From: Streptomyces toxytricini
Lineage (GTDB): Bacteria; Actinomycetota; Actinomycetes; Streptomycetales; Streptomycetaceae
Direction of reading: 5' to 3'
Assembly: GCF_014649915.1 (NCBI RefSeq)
Contig: NZ_BMTY01000008.1
Span: 123,324-187,323, forward strand
DNA: 64,000 nucleotides
The position numbers and the translations under genes were made by a program. Under the pieces are notes generated by a model. The model saw only the letters and a list, made by a program, of their open reading frames with translations. It was not told where the DNA came from and did not search any database. This document shows, in pieces, positions 1-18,512 of the stretch; position 1 is the first letter of the stretch; every line of letters starts with the position of its first letter.

Positions 1-22
1 CCGCCCCGCCCCGCCCCGCCCC
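1..22. repeat. Short CCGCC tandem repeat at the window edge
   Basis: The first 22 bases are a run of CCGCC units. It is probably low-complexity intergenic DNA upstream of the carrier protein gene. The gene to its left is outside the window. Confidence 0.6.
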
Positions 23-40
23 GGCACGTCCCTACGTGCC
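23..40. promoter_or_regulatory. Perfect hairpin or operator upstream of the carrier protein gene
   Basis: GGCACGT and ACGTGCC are exact reverse complements separated by four bases (CCCT). The element lies 57 bases before the GTG of the carrier gene. It could be a regulator site for the biosynthetic block or the terminator of an unseen upstream gene. There is no T-run after it. Confidence 0.4.
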
Positions 41-97
41 CCGTTCCTCCGTTTCCCTACTTCGTCGTCACACCAACGTCTGCCTCAGGAGCCCCTC

Positions 98-367
98 GTG
101 ACCGTCACCGAGAACCCGACCGCCGCCCTCGCCGCCACCGCCCTGACCGAGCTCGTCACCGCCGTCTACCGGGAGACGCTCGGCGTGCCCGAGCTTGACG
201 AGCACGGGGACTTCTACGAGTGGGGCGGCGACTCCCTCGCCGCCTTCCGCATCACCGCCCGGCTGGAGGAGGCGCTGGGGGTCGAGGTGCCCGTGGCGCT
301 GGTGTTCGCCTATCCGACGCCCGCGGACCTCTCCGACGTCGTCCGCACCGACTTCGCACAGGCGTAG
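98..367 (+). CDS. Free-standing acyl/peptidyl carrier protein
   Basis: This 89-residue protein is a discrete phosphopantetheine carrier domain. The attachment motif GGDSL places the modified serine at about residue 46 and is followed by the usual helix AAFRITARLEEAL. The length fits a single carrier domain with no fused catalytic part. The GTG start has AGGAG six bases upstream (87-91). It ends nine bases before the LanB-like gene, so the two are almost certainly co-transcribed and may work together. The first condensation domain of the following NRPS needs an upstream donor, and this protein is the obvious candidate to carry it. The substrate it carries cannot be read from the sequence. Confidence 0.9.
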   Translation: MTVTENPTAALAATALTELVTAVYRETLGVPELDEHGDFYEWGGDSLAAFRITARLEEALGVEVPVALVFAYPTPADLSDVVRTDFAQA

Positions 368-376
368 GGGCGGGCC

Positions 377-2716
377 GTGACCGACTCCTTCGTGCCCGGC
401 GGCCGCTGGCGGCTCTGGGAGCAGTTCGCCCTGCGCGGGGCCGGCTTCCCGGCCCGCGGGGTGCTGCGGCTGGCGCCGGCGGGGCTCGCCGAGGCCGCCG
501 ACAAGTTCGCTCCGGACGAGCCGCTGAGCGGGCCGGAGTGGGACGGGTTCGCCCACCTGTTCGGGCAGGCGCAGGTCGACACCGCCTCCGTCCTCCAGGA
601 CATCGCCCGGATGCCCGCTTTCCGTGAGGCGCTCGCCTGGCAGAACCGGCCCGTGCTGGATTCGGGGATCGCGCCGTTCCTGGCGTGGACGCCGACCGTA
701 CGGGGCCGTACGAGCATGCCGCGCCAGCGGGAGGAGCTCGTCGCGCACTACTGGCAGCGGTTCTGCGTCAAAAACGACACCATCGGGTTCTTCGGGCCCG
801 TGGGCTGGGGCCGGTGGGACGAAGATCCCGCGGCCGCGGCGGTCCGCACGGATCCCGGTCCGGGCGGGCTGACCGCCGAATCCCTGGTGTACTTCGCCAG
901 TTGGGCCGTCGACGCGCTCGCCGCGGTGCTGGACGGCGATCCGGCGCTGCGGGAGTGGGTGGCCCCGCGGCGCGTGCCCTTCGTCCGCCCGACGGGCGAC
1001 GGCGGCGTGGCGGTGCCGGGGCGGCCCGTGCAGGCGCCCGGCAGCGCGGCCTGCACCGTCCTCGCCCTGTGCGACGGCGTGCGGACCGCCCGGGACATCC
1101 GGAAGGCGCTGCCGGGCGTCGACGTGACGGCCGCCTTGGAGGAGCTGGTGGCCCGCCGCTGGGTGGTGTGGCGGCTGGAGGTGCCGGCCGGCGCCCGCCC
1201 CGAACGGGACCTGCGGGCCTGGCTGGAGCGGGTCGGCGACCGCGCGCTGCGGGACGCCGGGCTCGGCGCGCTGGACGAGCTGGAGCGCGGCCGGGACCGG
1301 GTGGCGGCGGCGCACGGGCCGGAGGAGCTGGTGGCGGCGCTGGCCGCGCTGGAGGAGCGGTTCACCGCCCTGACGGAGGCCGCCGCCGTACGGGAGAAGT
1401 CGGCCGGTACGGCGCCCTGCCGGGCCCTGGTGTACTCCGACAGCCGCCGCGCGGCGACGGCCGTCCTCGGGCCCGCCGTGCACGGGGCGCTCGCCCCGCT
1501 CGACCCGCTGCTGGCGAGCGCGGGCTGGCTCACGGCGCGGCTCGCCGGGGCGGTGATGGGCCGGGCCCGCGAGGTGTACCGGCGGCTGGCCGCGCAGGGG
1601 CCGGTCGACCTGGCCGCGTTCTGGTTCGCCTGCATGCCGGTCCTGCACGGTGCGGCGCGCGAGGAGGCCGAGGCGCTGGGGCGGGAGTTCCGGCGGCGCT
1701 GGCAGGACGTCCTGGCCGCCGCCGCCCCCGACGGCGCCCCCGACGGAAGCGGCACCGGGCACGCCGCGAGCCGCGTGAGGCTGCCGCTGCAGGAGGTGGC
1801 GCGGCAGGTCGCCGAGCGGTTCGGCGGCCCCGGCGGGACGGGCGGCGGCTGGTCCGCGGCCCGCTGCCTCAGCCCCGACGTCATGATCGCGGCGTCCGGC
1901 CCGGAGGCCGCCGCGCGCGGCGACTTCGAGCTGGTCCTCGGCGAGCTGCACGTCGCCGCCAACACGCTGGGCGCGTCCCTCTTCGTGCACCAGCACCCCG
2001 ACCCGGCCCGGCTGCTCGCCGAGACGGGCCGCGACCACCCGGGCCCGCGGCTGCTGCCGCTGCTGCCGAAGGAGCACCGCTCGCGGCTCTCGGCGCGGAT
2101 CCGCCACGCGCTCGTCCGGCCCGAGGACTACTACGTCGCCCTCGTCGACTTCACCGCCGACCCGGCGCGCCCCCGGACGGTCCTGAGCGCGGACGTGGCG
2201 GTGGTCGAGCGGGCCGGCGGCGAGCTGGCGGTCGTCCTGCCCGACGGGGCCGAGTTCCCCGCCGTCGAGGTGTTCTCCCACGTCCTGACGACGCTCGCGA
2301 TGGACCTCTTCCGGCTCGTCCCGGACGACGCCCGGCACTCCCCGCGCGTCACCGTCGACCGGCTCGTCGTGGCCCGCGAGACGTGGCGGTTGACGGCGGC
2401 GGAGCTGGACTTCGCCGAGGAGAAGGACGAGGCCCGCCGGTTCGTGCGGGCGCGGCGCCGTCGCGCGCAGGCCCGCCTGCCGCGGTTCGCGTTCGCGGTC
2501 CTGCCGACCGAGACCCGCCCGTTCTACGTGGACTTCGACAGCCCCGTGTACGTCAACATCCTCGCCAAGGCCGTCCGCAGGATGGCCCGCAAGGACCCGG
2601 ACGGGCGGGTGGTGTTCACCGAGATGCTGCCGGGCCCGGACCAGGCCTGGCTGACCGACGACCGCGGCGAGGCGTACACGAGCGAGCTGCGGTTCGTGGC
2701 CGTGGACGGCCGCTGA
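377..2716 (+). CDS. LanB N-terminal-type (tRNA-dependent) dehydratase-like protein without elimination domain
   Basis: This 779-residue protein resembles the lantibiotic dehydratase N-terminal family, recognisable from the stretch KNDTIGFFGPVGWG near residues 131-144 and the later block around YYVALVDFTADP. In full-length LanB enzymes this half transfers glutamate from glutamyl-tRNA to Ser or Thr. In PEARL enzymes a related fold adds amino acids from aminoacyl-tRNA to a peptide C-terminus. A full LanB is about 1000 residues, and no separate SpaB-C elimination partner is encoded nearby, so this resembles the small-LanB/PEARL type. It starts nine bases after the carrier gene and precedes two NRPS genes. 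A tRNA-dependent aminoacyl or glutamyl transfer onto a carrier-bound or peptide substrate is a reasonable inference but is not shown by the sequence. Confidence 0.75.
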   Translation: MTDSFVPGGRWRLWEQFALRGAGFPARGVLRLAPAGLAEAADKFAPDEPLSGPEWDGFAHLFGQAQVDTASVLQDIARMPAFREALAWQNRPVLDSGIAPFLAWTPTVRGRTSMPRQREELVAHYWQRFCVKNDTIGFFGPVGWGRWDEDPAAAAVRTDPGPGGLTAESLVYFASWAVDALAAVLDGDPALREWVAPRRVPFVRPTGDGGVAVPGRPVQAPGSAACTVLALCDGVRTARDIRKALPGVDVTAALEELVARRWVVWRLEVPAGARPERDLRAWLERVGDRALRDAGLGALDELERGRDRVAAAHGPEELVAALAALEERFTALTEAAAVREKSAGTAPCRALVYSDSRRAATAVLGPAVHGALAPLDPLLASAGWLTARLAGAVMGRAREVYRRLAAQGPVDLAAFWFACMPVLHGAAREEAEALGREFRRRWQDVLAAAAPDGAPDGSGTGHAASRVRLPLQEVARQVAERFGGPGGTGGGWSAARCLSPDVMIAASGPEAAARGDFELVLGELHVAANTLGASLFVHQHPDPARLLAETGRDHPGPRLLPLLPKEHRSRLSARIRHALVRPEDYYVALVDFTADPARPRTVLSADVAVVERAGGELAVVLPDGAEFPAVEVFSHVLTTLAMDLFRLVPDDARHSPRVTVDRLVVARETWRLTAAELDFAEEKDEARRFVRARRRRAQARLPRFAFAVLPTETRPFYVDFDSPVYVNILAKAVRRMARKDPDGRVVFTEMLPGPDQAWLTDDRGEAYTSELRFVAVDGR

Positions 2717-2894
2717 CGGGCCCCCTCACGCGGCGGCAGCGGCGACGGCGGCGCGTCCGGCCGGGCAGGGCCCGGTCGCGGCCGCCGCCCTGCGTTTCCT
2801 TCCCCCGCGGCTGCGCGCACGGCTGCGTCTTCTTCCCTACTGGCGGACCCGCCCGGCCAGCAGGGTGGGGGAAAACACCGCTTGGAGGCCCACA

Positions 2895-5800
2895 GTGAAG
2901 GTTGTCGCAGCGCACGGCGGGGCGAGGCAGCACGGCACCGGTGCCGGCAGCCCCGCCGGCGGGAGTGGCGGGGTGTCGTACGCGCAGCGCAGGCTGTGGT
3001 TCCTCGACCAGCTCACCGGCGGTTCCACCGAATCCCTCCTGCCGCTGGCCCTGCGGATCCGGGGCCCCCTCGACACGGCCGCACTGGAGCGGGCGCTGGC
3101 CGGGATCGTCCACCGCCACGAGGTGCTGCGCACCCGGTTCACCGCGGTCGGCGGCGAGCCCGTCGCCCGCGTGGACGCGCCCGGCGGGGCCGTACTGCGG
3201 CACATCGAGGCGGCCGGCCCGCAGGAGGTGTTCGCGCAGGAGCTCACCCGCCCCCTCGACCTGGCCCGCGAGCACCCGCTCCGGGCGGTCCTGGCACGGC
3301 TCGGGGACGGGGACCACCTGCTCCTGCTCGTCGTCCACCACATCGCCGTCGACGGCTGGTCGTGGGACGTGCTGCTGGCCGAACTCGACGCCGGATACCG
3401 CGGGGAGCCCGTCCCGGCGCCGCCGCTGCAGTACGCGGACGTGGCCCGCGCCGAGGCGGGGCGGCTGGCCGGGCCGCGGATGGAGCGGCTCCTCGCGTAC
3501 TGGCGGGACCGGCTCGCCGGGGTGGCGCCGCTCGCGCTGCCCGCGGACCGGCCGCGGCCCGCCTTCTGGGACGGCTCCGGCGACGTGGTCCGCTTCGAGC
3601 TGCCCGCCGAGCTGGTGGCCGCGGTCGACGGGGTGGCGCGCGCCCACCGGGCGACCCGCTACATGGTGCTCCTCGCCGCGTACCAGGCGCTGCTCGCCCG
3701 CCACTCGGGCCGGACGGACATCGCCGTGTGCACCACACTCGCCGACCGCGGCCGGGCCGACGTGGCGCGCCTGGTCGGCCCGTTCGTGAACACCATCGTG
3801 CTGCGCACCGACCTGGGCGGCAGTCCGACGTTCGGGGAGCTGCTGGAGCAGGTCCGGGCGGGCGCGCTGCGGGACTTCTCCCACGCCGAGGCACCCTTCG
3901 ACCGGGTCGTCGGCGCGGTCGCCGGCGAGCGGGACCTGTCGCGGCACCCGCTCGCCCAGGCCTCCTTCACCCTGCTGAACACGGCTCCGGCGCCGGCCCG
4001 GCTGGCCGGCCTGGACGTGGAGACGGTGCGGACGCCGCTGGCCGGCACCCCGCTCGACGTGTTCCTCGACCTGAGCCTGCGCGCGGACCGCGCCGTCGCC
4101 GCCCGCCTCCAGTTCTCCACCGCGCTCTTCGACCGCGACTCGATGGTGCGGTTCGCCGACGGCTACACCGCCCTGCTGCGCGCCGTCACCGACGCGCCCG
4201 GCAGCCCGCTCGCCGAGCTCACCGCGGGCCTGGAGCCGCTGCCCGGGCGGGAGCACCGCCGGCTGCTGGAGGCGGCCGGACGGCCGGGCCGCCCGGCCGC
4301 AGCCGCCGCGCCCGAGCCGTTCGCGGTGTCCGGGCCGGCCGGGGCGCCCGCGCTCGTCTGCGGGGACGAGACCCTCACGTACGGCGGCCTGGACGCGCTG
4401 TCCGGCCGCATCGCCGCCGCCCTCGCCCGGTCCGGTGTACGGCCCGGCAGCCCGGTCGGGGTGTTCCTGCGGCGCGGCGTCCGCTCGGTGGCCGCGATGG
4501 CCGCCGTGTGGCGGGCCGGCGGGGTGTACGTGCCGATGGACCCGGCGCTGCCCGCCGAGCGGCTGCGGTTCATGGCCGCGGAGGCCGGCGTGGTGTGCCT
4601 GCTCGCGGACGCGGAGACCGCGGAGCGGGCGGCCGGGCTCGGGCCGCGGGTCCTCGCCGTGGAGGACGCCGAGCGCGGCGCGGACCCGGCGGCCGACGCC
4701 CCGCGGCACGTGCCGGGCCCGCGGGAGTTGGCGTACGTCGTGTTCACATCGGGCTCGACGGGCCGCCCGAAGGCCGTCGGCGTCGAGCACGGGGCGATGG
4801 CCGCGCATGCGGCGGCCGCGCGCGCCGAGTTCGGGATCACGGCCGGCGACCGGGTCCTCGCGTTCTCCTCCTTCTCCTTCGACGCCTCCCTGGACCAGCT
4901 GCTGACGGCGCTGGGCTGCGGGGCCTGCCTGGTCGTGCGGCCCGACGAGCAGTGGCTGCCCGCGCAGGTCCCGGCGCTGGTCGAGCGGTACGGCATCACC
5001 GTGCTGAACCTGCCGCCCACGTACTGGGCCGAGGTGGCGTTCTCCCTCACCGACCGCTCGGCGGCCGCCCTGGCCGGTCTTCGGCTGCTGGTCCTCGGCG
5101 GGGAGGCCGTCCCCGCGGGGGCGCTGGCCGCCTGGCTGGCCCGCGCCCCGCACGTGCGGGTGGTGAACGCGTACGGGCCGACCGAGACGACCGTCACCGC
5201 GGCCGCGCACGACGTCGACCCGGGGGCCGACCCGGCGCTGGTGCCGATCGGCCGGCCGCTGGGCGGGCGGCGCCTGTACGTGGTGGACGGGCGGGACGAG
5301 CTCGTCGGCGACGGCGTGCCCGGCGAGCTGCTGATCGGCGGGCCGGAGCTGGCCCGCGGCTACCTGGGGCAGCCGGCCCTGACCGCCGAGCGGTTCACCC
5401 CTGACCCGTACGGAGCCCCCGGCGGCCGCCTCTACCGCACCGGCGACCTCGTACGCCGACTTCCCACCGGCGAACTGGAGTTCACCGGCCGGACCGACGA
5501 CCAGGTCAAGATCCGCGGCTTCCGCGTCGAGCTCGGCGAGGTCGAGGCGGTGCTCGCGCGCTGCCCGGGCGTCGCCGCCGCCGCGGCCGCCGTCGGCACG
5601 GACGCGCAGGGCGGTGCGGCCCTCACCGGCTATGTGGTGCCCGCGCCGGGAGCCGGACCGGACGCGGTGGCTCCGGCCGTGCTGCGGGCGTTCTGCGCGG
5701 AGCGGCTGCCGCAGCACGCCGTGCCCGCCGCGTTCGCCGCGCTCGACGCGCTGCCCGTCGGCCCCACCGGCAAACTCGACCGGGCGGCCCTGCCGGCCGC

Positions 5801-8800
5801 GGGCCCGGGCCGGGACGGGCGGGCCGCCGCCGCGACCGCGTACGCCGCTCCCCGGAACGAGGCCGAGGAGGCCGTCGCCGGCATCTGGGCGGAGGTCCTC
5901 GGCGTCGAACGCGTCGGCATCGACGACGGGTTCTTCGACCTCGGCGGCCACTCGCTGCTCGCCACCATGGCCGTGTCGCGGATAGCGGAGCGGCTGGGCC
6001 GCGAGGTCGAGCTGCGCACCCTGTTCGAGAACCCGCGGATCCGCGAGTTCGGGCCGCTGGTCGCGGCGGCCCGGCAGGCGGGCGGCGCCTCGGTCGTGCC
6101 CGTGGACCGCTCCGGGCCGCTGCCGCTGTCGTTCGCGCAGGAGCGCATGTGGTTCCTGGACCGGATGTCGGGCGTGGGCGACGAGTACGTGCTCTGGTAC
6201 TCGTGGCGGATCCGCGGCGGCCTCGACCGGGCCGCCTGGCAGGCCGCCCTGGACGACGTCGAGGCCCGCCACGAGGCGCTGCGGACGGCGCTGGTGGAGG
6301 TGGACGGCCGGCCCGCGCAACTGGTCCGGCCCGCGGCGGGCGTACCGCTGCTGTGGCGGACCGCGCCGGACCGGGGCGGGGCGGACGGGACCGCGGCTCC
6401 CCGGCTGGACGCCGTCCGCGAGGAGGCCGCCGCGTACGCCACTCGCCGCTTCGACCTGGCCGAACCGCCGCTGCTGCGCGCCGGGGTGTGGGAGCTGGAC
6501 CCGGACGACCACGTCGCGGTGGTCGCCTTCCACCACGCCGCGACCGACGGCTGGTCCAAGGACGTCGTCATCGGCGAGCTGTCCGCCGCGTACGCGGCCC
6601 GCCGGGCCGGGCAGGAGCCCGCCCTGCCGCCGGTGCCGGTGCAGTACGGGGACTTCGCGGTCTGGCAGCGCGAGCGGATGGCCGGCGGGGAGCTGGAGCG
6701 GCAGCTCGGCTACTGGGAGCGGGCCCTGGCCGGCCTGCCCGCGCTGGAGCTGCCCACGGACCGGCCGCGTCCGGCGGGCTGGTCGGGCCGGGGCGCCGCG
6801 GTGGAGGTCGAACTGCCGCCGGAGCTGGCGGCCGGGGTCGGGGAGCTGGCCCGGCGGCACGGCGCGAGCCGGTTCATGGTGCTGCTGGCGGTGCTGCAGA
6901 CCGTGCTGGGCCGCTGGTCCGGGCAGCAGGACGTGGCCGTCGGCACGCCCGTCGCCGGCCGCGGGCAGGTGGAGTTGGAGCGGCTCGTGGGGCTGCTGGT
7001 GAACACGGTGGTGCTGCGGGGCGACCTGTCCGGGGAGCCGTCGTTCGAGGAGTACCTCGGGCGGGTCCGCGACGCGGTGCTGGGCGCCTTCGAGCACCAG
7101 GAGGTGCCGTTCGAGCGACTGGTGGAGCAGCTGCGCCCCGAGCGGGACCCCTCCCGGAACCCGCTGTTCCAGGTGATGTTCGACGTCCAGGAGAGCGCCG
7201 CGGGCGGGCCCCGCGTCGACGGGCTGGAGGTGGAGCACTTCCCGCTGCCGTGGCGGTCGGCCAAGTTCGACCTGACGGCCACCTTCCTGCTCTACCCCGA
7301 CCGCTTCGCGCTCAACGTGGAGTACGCGAGCGACCTGTTCGACGCCGCCACCGCGATCCGGTTCGCCGGGCACGTGCGCCGCGCCCTGGAATCGGCGCTC
7401 GCCGACCCGGCCCGCCCGGTCTCCCGGCTGGACCTCCTCGCCCCGCAGGAGCGCGCCCTGCTCGCCGCCCCCGCCTCCGGGCCCGGCGCGGAGCCGGACG
7501 CCCCGCCGTTCGCGTTGTCCGGCGAGCCGTCGGCGGTCGCGCTGGTCTGCGGCGGGCGGTCCGTGACGTACGGCGCGCTCGACGGCCTGACCGGCGGCCT
7601 CGCCCTGGAACTGGCCGCGGCCGGGGCGGGCCCGGAGGTGCCCGTCGGGGTGTGCATGCGCCGCGGCACGGACTGGGTGGCGGCGATGGCCGCCGTGTGG
7701 CGGGCCGGCGGGGTGTACGTACCGCTGGACCCGGGCCTGCCCGAGGACCGGCTGCGGTACATGGTCGGACAGGCCGGCGTGCGCTGCGTCGTCACCGACG
7801 CGGCGACCGCCGACCGTGCGGGCGCCCTGGGCGTGCCTCTGATCCGCGTCGACGGCGTCCGGCCGGCCCCGGACGCGCCCCGGCACCGGCCCGGCCCGCG
7901 GGAGCTGGCCTGCGCGTTCTTCACGTCCGGGTCCACCGGGCGGCCCAAGGCGGTCGGCGTCGAGCACGGCGCGCTCGGCGCGCACGTCCGCACCGCCCGG
8001 GAACGGTTCGGGATCACCGCCGCGGACCGGGTGCTGAACTTCGCGTCGTTCTCCTTCGACGCCTCCCTGGAGCAGGTCCTGCCGGCGCTGTCCGCCGGCG
8101 CGGCGGTCGTCGTCCGGCCCGACGGGGTGTGGTCGGTGGAGGAACTCGCCGACCGGGTCCGCGCCGAGGGCGTCACCGTGATGGAGCTGACCCCCTCCTA
8201 CTGGGAGGAGGTCACGGCACGCCTGGACACGGTCGCCGGGGACCTGAAGGGGCTGCGGCTCGCCGTCACCGGCGGCGAGGCCCTGCCGTCGGCGCCGCTG
8301 GCCCGATGGTTCTCGTACCTGCCGGACGTACCGGTCCACAACACGTACGGGCCGACCGAGACGGTCGTCTCGGCCACCTCGCGGCTGGTCACCGGCCCGG
8401 TGGAGGGCCGCGTCCCCATCGGGGGGCCGTGGGGCGGGCGGCGGGTGTACGTCGTCGACGCCTACGGGGAGCCGGTCCCGGCCGGCGTGCCGGGAGAACT
8501 GTGGATCGGAGGGCCGGAACAGGCCCGCGGCTACCTCGGCCGGCCGGCCCTGACCGCCGAGCGGTTCACCCCCGACCCGTACGGCGCCCCCGGCGGCCGC
8601 GTCTACCGCACCGGCGACCTCGTACGCCGACTGCCCTCCGGGGAGCTGGACTTCCTCGGGAGGACCGACGACCAGGTGAAGATCCGCGGCTTCCGCATCG
8701 AGCTGGGCGAGGTCCGGGCCGTGCTGGAGGAGCACCCGGGCGTCCACGCGGCGGCCGTCCTGGTCCGCGAACTGCGCGGCGAGCGCACGCTCGTCGGCTA

Positions 8801-9269
8801 CGCCGCCGCCCCCGGCCTGGACGGCGCGGCGCTGGCCGCGCACTGCCGGAGCCGGCTCCCCGGCTACATGGTGCCGGCGGCGACGGTCGTCCTCGACGCC
8901 CTCCCCCGCACCGTGCAGGGCAAGCTCGACACGGCCGCCCTGCCCGACCCCGAACCGCCGGCACCGGCGGAGTCGGTGCCGCCCCGCACCCCGACCGAGG
9001 TGGTCACGGCGCAGATCTGGTCGGAGGTGCTGGGCCTGCCCGAAGTCGGCATCCGTGAGGACTTCTTCGCCCTCGGCGGCCACTCGCTGCGCGCCGTGGC
9101 CGTCGCCTCCCGCCTGCGCGCCGCGTTCGACTGCCCGGTCTCGGTACGCGACCTGTTCGACCACCCGACGGTGGAACGCCTGGCCGCGGAGGTGGAACGC
9201 CAACTGGTGGAACAGATCGCCGCGATGACCGAGGACGAGATCGACCTGTCCCTGACCCTCGACTACTGA
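2895..9269 (+). CDS. Non-ribosomal peptide synthetase, two modules (C-A-T-C-A-T)
   Basis: The protein has 2124 residues. The GTG at 2895 is chosen because GGAGG lies at 2884-2888. Domain order is C1 (HHIAVDG near 148), A1 (SGSTGRPK near 618), carrier 1 (LGGHSL near 1016), C2 (HHAATDG near 1212), A2 (SGSTGRPK near 1677), carrier 2 (LGGHSL near 2060), then a short acidic tail ending in LTLDY that could dock to the next protein. There is no thioesterase or epimerase. Aligning to the GrsA pocket by eye gives DADNVGAVTK for A1 and DAEEVGTVSK for A2. The acidic residues at positions 239 and 278 of A2 suggest a basic amino acid, but neither code is one I recognise with certainty. C1 looks like an ordinary condensation domain, so it should receive an upstream aminoacyl or acyl donor. 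Confidence 0.95.
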   Translation: MKVVAAHGGARQHGTGAGSPAGGSGGVSYAQRRLWFLDQLTGGSTESLLPLALRIRGPLDTAALERALAGIVHRHEVLRTRFTAVGGEPVARVDAPGGAVLRHIEAAGPQEVFAQELTRPLDLAREHPLRAVLARLGDGDHLLLLVVHHIAVDGWSWDVLLAELDAGYRGEPVPAPPLQYADVARAEAGRLAGPRMERLLAYWRDRLAGVAPLALPADRPRPAFWDGSGDVVRFELPAELVAAVDGVARAHRATRYMVLLAAYQALLARHSGRTDIAVCTTLADRGRADVARLVGPFVNTIVLRTDLGGSPTFGELLEQVRAGALRDFSHAEAPFDRVVGAVAGERDLSRHPLAQASFTLLNTAPAPARLAGLDVETVRTPLAGTPLDVFLDLSLRADRAVAARLQFSTALFDRDSMVRFADGYTALLRAVTDAPGSPLAELTAGLEPLPGREHRRLLEAAGRPGRPAAAAAPEPFAVSGPAGAPALVCGDETLTYGGLDALSGRIAAALARSGVRPGSPVGVFLRRGVRSVAAMAAVWRAGGVYVPMDPALPAERLRFMAAEAGVVCLLADAETAERAAGLGPRVLAVEDAERGADPAADAPRHVPGPRELAYVVFTSGSTGRPKAVGVEHGAMAAHAAAARAEFGITAGDRVLAFSSFSFDASLDQLLTALGCGACLVVRPDEQWLPAQVPALVERYGITVLNLPPTYWAEVAFSLTDRSAAALAGLRLLVLGGEAVPAGALAAWLARAPHVRVVNAYGPTETTVTAAAHDVDPGADPALVPIGRPLGGRRLYVVDGRDELVGDGVPGELLIGGPELARGYLGQPALTAERFTPDPYGAPGGRLYRTGDLVRRLPTGELEFTGRTDDQVKIRGFRVELGEVEAVLARCPGVAAAAAAVGTDAQGGAALTGYVVPAPGAGPDAVAPAVLRAFCAERLPQHAVPAAFAALDALPVGPTGKLDRAALPAAGPGRDGRAAAATAYAAPRNEAEEAVAGIWAEVLGVERVGIDDGFFDLGGHSLLATMAVSRIAERLGREVELRTLFENPRIREFGPLVAAARQAGGASVVPVDRSGPLPLSFAQERMWFLDRMSGVGDEYVLWYSWRIRGGLDRAAWQAALDDVEARHEALRTALVEVDGRPAQLVRPAAGVPLLWRTAPDRGGADGTAAPRLDAVREEAAAYATRRFDLAEPPLLRAGVWELDPDDHVAVVAFHHAATDGWSKDVVIGELSAAYAARRAGQEPALPPVPVQYGDFAVWQRERMAGGELERQLGYWERALAGLPALELPTDRPRPAGWSGRGAAVEVELPPELAAGVGELARRHGASRFMVLLAVLQTVLGRWSGQQDVAVGTPVAGRGQVELERLVGLLVNTVVLRGDLSGEPSFEEYLGRVRDAVLGAFEHQEVPFERLVEQLRPERDPSRNPLFQVMFDVQESAAGGPRVDGLEVEHFPLPWRSAKFDLTATFLLYPDRFALNVEYASDLFDAATAIRFAGHVRRALESALADPARPVSRLDLLAPQERALLAAPASGPGAEPDAPPFALSGEPSAVALVCGGRSVTYGALDGLTGGLALELAAAGAGPEVPVGVCMRRGTDWVAAMAAVWRAGGVYVPLDPGLPEDRLRYMVGQAGVRCVVTDAATADRAGALGVPLIRVDGVRPAPDAPRHRPGPRELACAFFTSGSTGRPKAVGVEHGALGAHVRTARERFGITAADRVLNFASFSFDASLEQVLPALSAGAAVVVRPDGVWSVEELADRVRAEGVTVMELTPSYWEEVTARLDTVAGDLKGLRLAVTGGEALPSAPLARWFSYLPDVPVHNTYGPTETVVSATSRLVTGPVEGRVPIGGPWGGRRVYVVDAYGEPVPAGVPGELWIGGPEQARGYLGRPALTAERFTPDPYGAPGGRVYRTGDLVRRLPSGELDFLGRTDDQVKIRGFRIELGEVRAVLEEHPGVHAAAVLVRELRGERTLVGYAAAPGLDGAALAAHCRSRLPGYMVPAATVVLDALPRTVQGKLDTAALPDPEPPAPAESVPPRTPTEVVTAQIWSEVLGLPEVGIREDFFALGGHSLRAVAVASRLRAAFDCPVSVRDLFDHPTVERLAAEVERQLVEQIAAMTEDEIDLSLTLDY

Positions 9270-9870
9270 CCCCCGGCGGGTTCCGCGGCCCCCGCGGGCC
9301 GGCGGAAACACCGGCCGGCCGGGGAGGCCGGCCCGGACGGGCCGACGGCCGGGCGGGGCCGACGGCCGAGGCCGGCCCGGACGGGCAAGCCGGCCCGGGG
9401 AGGGCCGGCGGCCCGGGCGGAAACCGGCCCGGACGGGCCCAACAGCCGGCGGGGAAACGCGACCCGGACGGTGCCGGGGCCGTGACGGGAGCCGGACCCC
9501 GGTGGACCGCGCGGCCCACAAGGCGGCACGACCGCCGCACGCCCCGGCCCGGCTCCCCAGCGGAGCCCAGCCCCCGAGGCCCGGCCGCGTGGACCCCTCG
9601 CGGCCCGACTCCGGGACCGGACCCCCGGCAGCGGCCCGCCGACCGGCTCCCACCACAGCGAAGATCCACCCCGCCCAGGCCCCCAGCGGGCCGGCCCGGG
9701 GACCGCCCGCCCCGGCCACCGCACCCCCTCCCGGGGCCCGGCCCCGACCCTCCCGCCCCCGGCCGGGGGCGTGGCACCACCCACCACGAGCAGCGGCGCC
9801 GCCGACGGGCTCCCGGCATCCGGCGGCGGCGCGGCCCATCCGTACTGCACGAGATTGGACGGCACCTCCC
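9270..9870. other. 601-bp GC-rich gap between the NRPS genes with three direct repeats
   Basis: No convincing gene lies here. The left third is G-rich and contains three exact copies of CCGGCCCGGACGGGC at 9328-9342, 9372-9386 and 9424-9438. The rest is C-rich. There is only a weak ribosome site before the ATG at 9871. The gap may hold a separate promoter for the second NRPS gene, but no clear -35/-10 pair is visible. Confidence 0.6.
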
Positions 9871-17195
<7,325 letters not shown>

Positions 17196-17199
<4 letters not shown>

Positions 17200-18482
17200 C
17201 GACGATGACCACGACACCCGCCGCGACACCCGCCGCCGCGCCCGCCCCGGCGGCGCCCCGGCCGGGCGGCGGCTTCACCGAGCGCTACCTCCTCGACCCG
17301 GCCGTCAACGCCCGCCCGTACGGCTACCTGAACGCCCTGCGCGACCACGACCCGGTGTACTGGAGCGCCATGCACCGCGCCTGGCTCGTCACCGGGCACG
17401 CCCCGCTGATGCACTGCCTGCGCGACCCGGCCGTCTCCGCCGAGCGGGTGGGGCCGCTGATGGACGCCGTCCCCGAGGGCGCCCGGGAGGACGCCGAGCG
17501 GGCCTTCGCGATCCTGTCGCGCTGGATGGTCTTCAACGACCCGCCGCAGCACCGGCGGCTGCGGCAGGTGTTCCAGGAGCAGTTCGCGGCCCGCGCCATC
17601 GGCCGCTACCGGACGTTCGTGGAGCGCGCCACCCGTGCCGTGCTGGCCCGGCGCGCCGTCCCCGGGAGCACCGGGGACCTCCTCGCCGACGTCGCCCGGC
17701 CGCTGCCCGCCCTGGTCTTCGCCCGCTGGCTGGGCGTCCCGCAGGCGCACGGGCCGTCGTTCTGGTACTGGAACGCCCGCGTCGGCGACCTCGTCCTGGG
17801 CGCCGCGCAGGAGGAGCGCGAGTACCGCACCTCGCTGCGGTCGCTGGTCAGCCTCGACGACTACCTCGCGGGCCTGGTCCGCGAGCGCCGGGACGACCCG
17901 CGGGACGACCTGATCAGCCAGGTCCTGGCCGGCGGCCGGATCGGCGACACGGTCAGCGAGGAGGAGTTCGTCGGGATGCTGACCCAGATGGCGTTCGCCG
18001 GCGGGGAGACGACGAGCAACCTGATCGCGAACACGGTCCTCGCCCTGCTGGAGCACCCGGAGGAACTCGCTGCCGTCCGGCAGGACCCGTCGAGGGTGCC
18101 GATGGCGGTGGAAGAGGGGCTGCGCTGGGACGGCCCGTCGAAGATGTCGATCCGCACCGCCGCCCGCGACTTCGACCTCGACGGGCGCGGCGTCCGCGCC
18201 GGCGACCGGATGTTCCTCGTCACGGCGGCCGCCAACCGGGACCCGGAGCGCTTCGCCGACCCCGACCGGTTCAGCGTCCTGCGCGGCAGCGCCTCCCACC
18301 TCGGCTTCGGCTTCGGCGCGCACTTCTGCATCGGGGCCGCGCTCGCCCGGCTGATCGCGGTCGCGGTCGTCGACGTCCTCGTACGCGACCACCCGGGCCT
18401 CGCCCTCGCCGGGGACCGGCCGCCCGCCTGGCAGCCGTCCCTCCTCAACCGCGCGCTGACGGCCCTGCCCGTCCGCTACTGA
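17196..18482 (+). CDS. Cytochrome P450, probable tailoring oxygenase
   Basis: This 428-residue cytosolic bacterial P450 has an I-helix motif AGGETTSN, a K-helix region EEGLRW followed by the downstream arginine, and the haem-binding loop [10 protein letters not shown] with the ligand Cys near residue 378. It starts inside the stop codon of the NRPS gene (ATGA overlap), so translation is coupled and the enzyme most likely hydroxylates or otherwise oxidises the NRPS product or a carrier-bound intermediate. No ferredoxin gene is adjacent, so electrons would come from a general redox partner. The first 25 residues are a low-complexity Thr/Ala/Pro extension. Confidence 0.93.
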
Positions 18483-18512
18483 CCCGCTCCCCCGCACTGC
18501 GAAAGGTCGACC

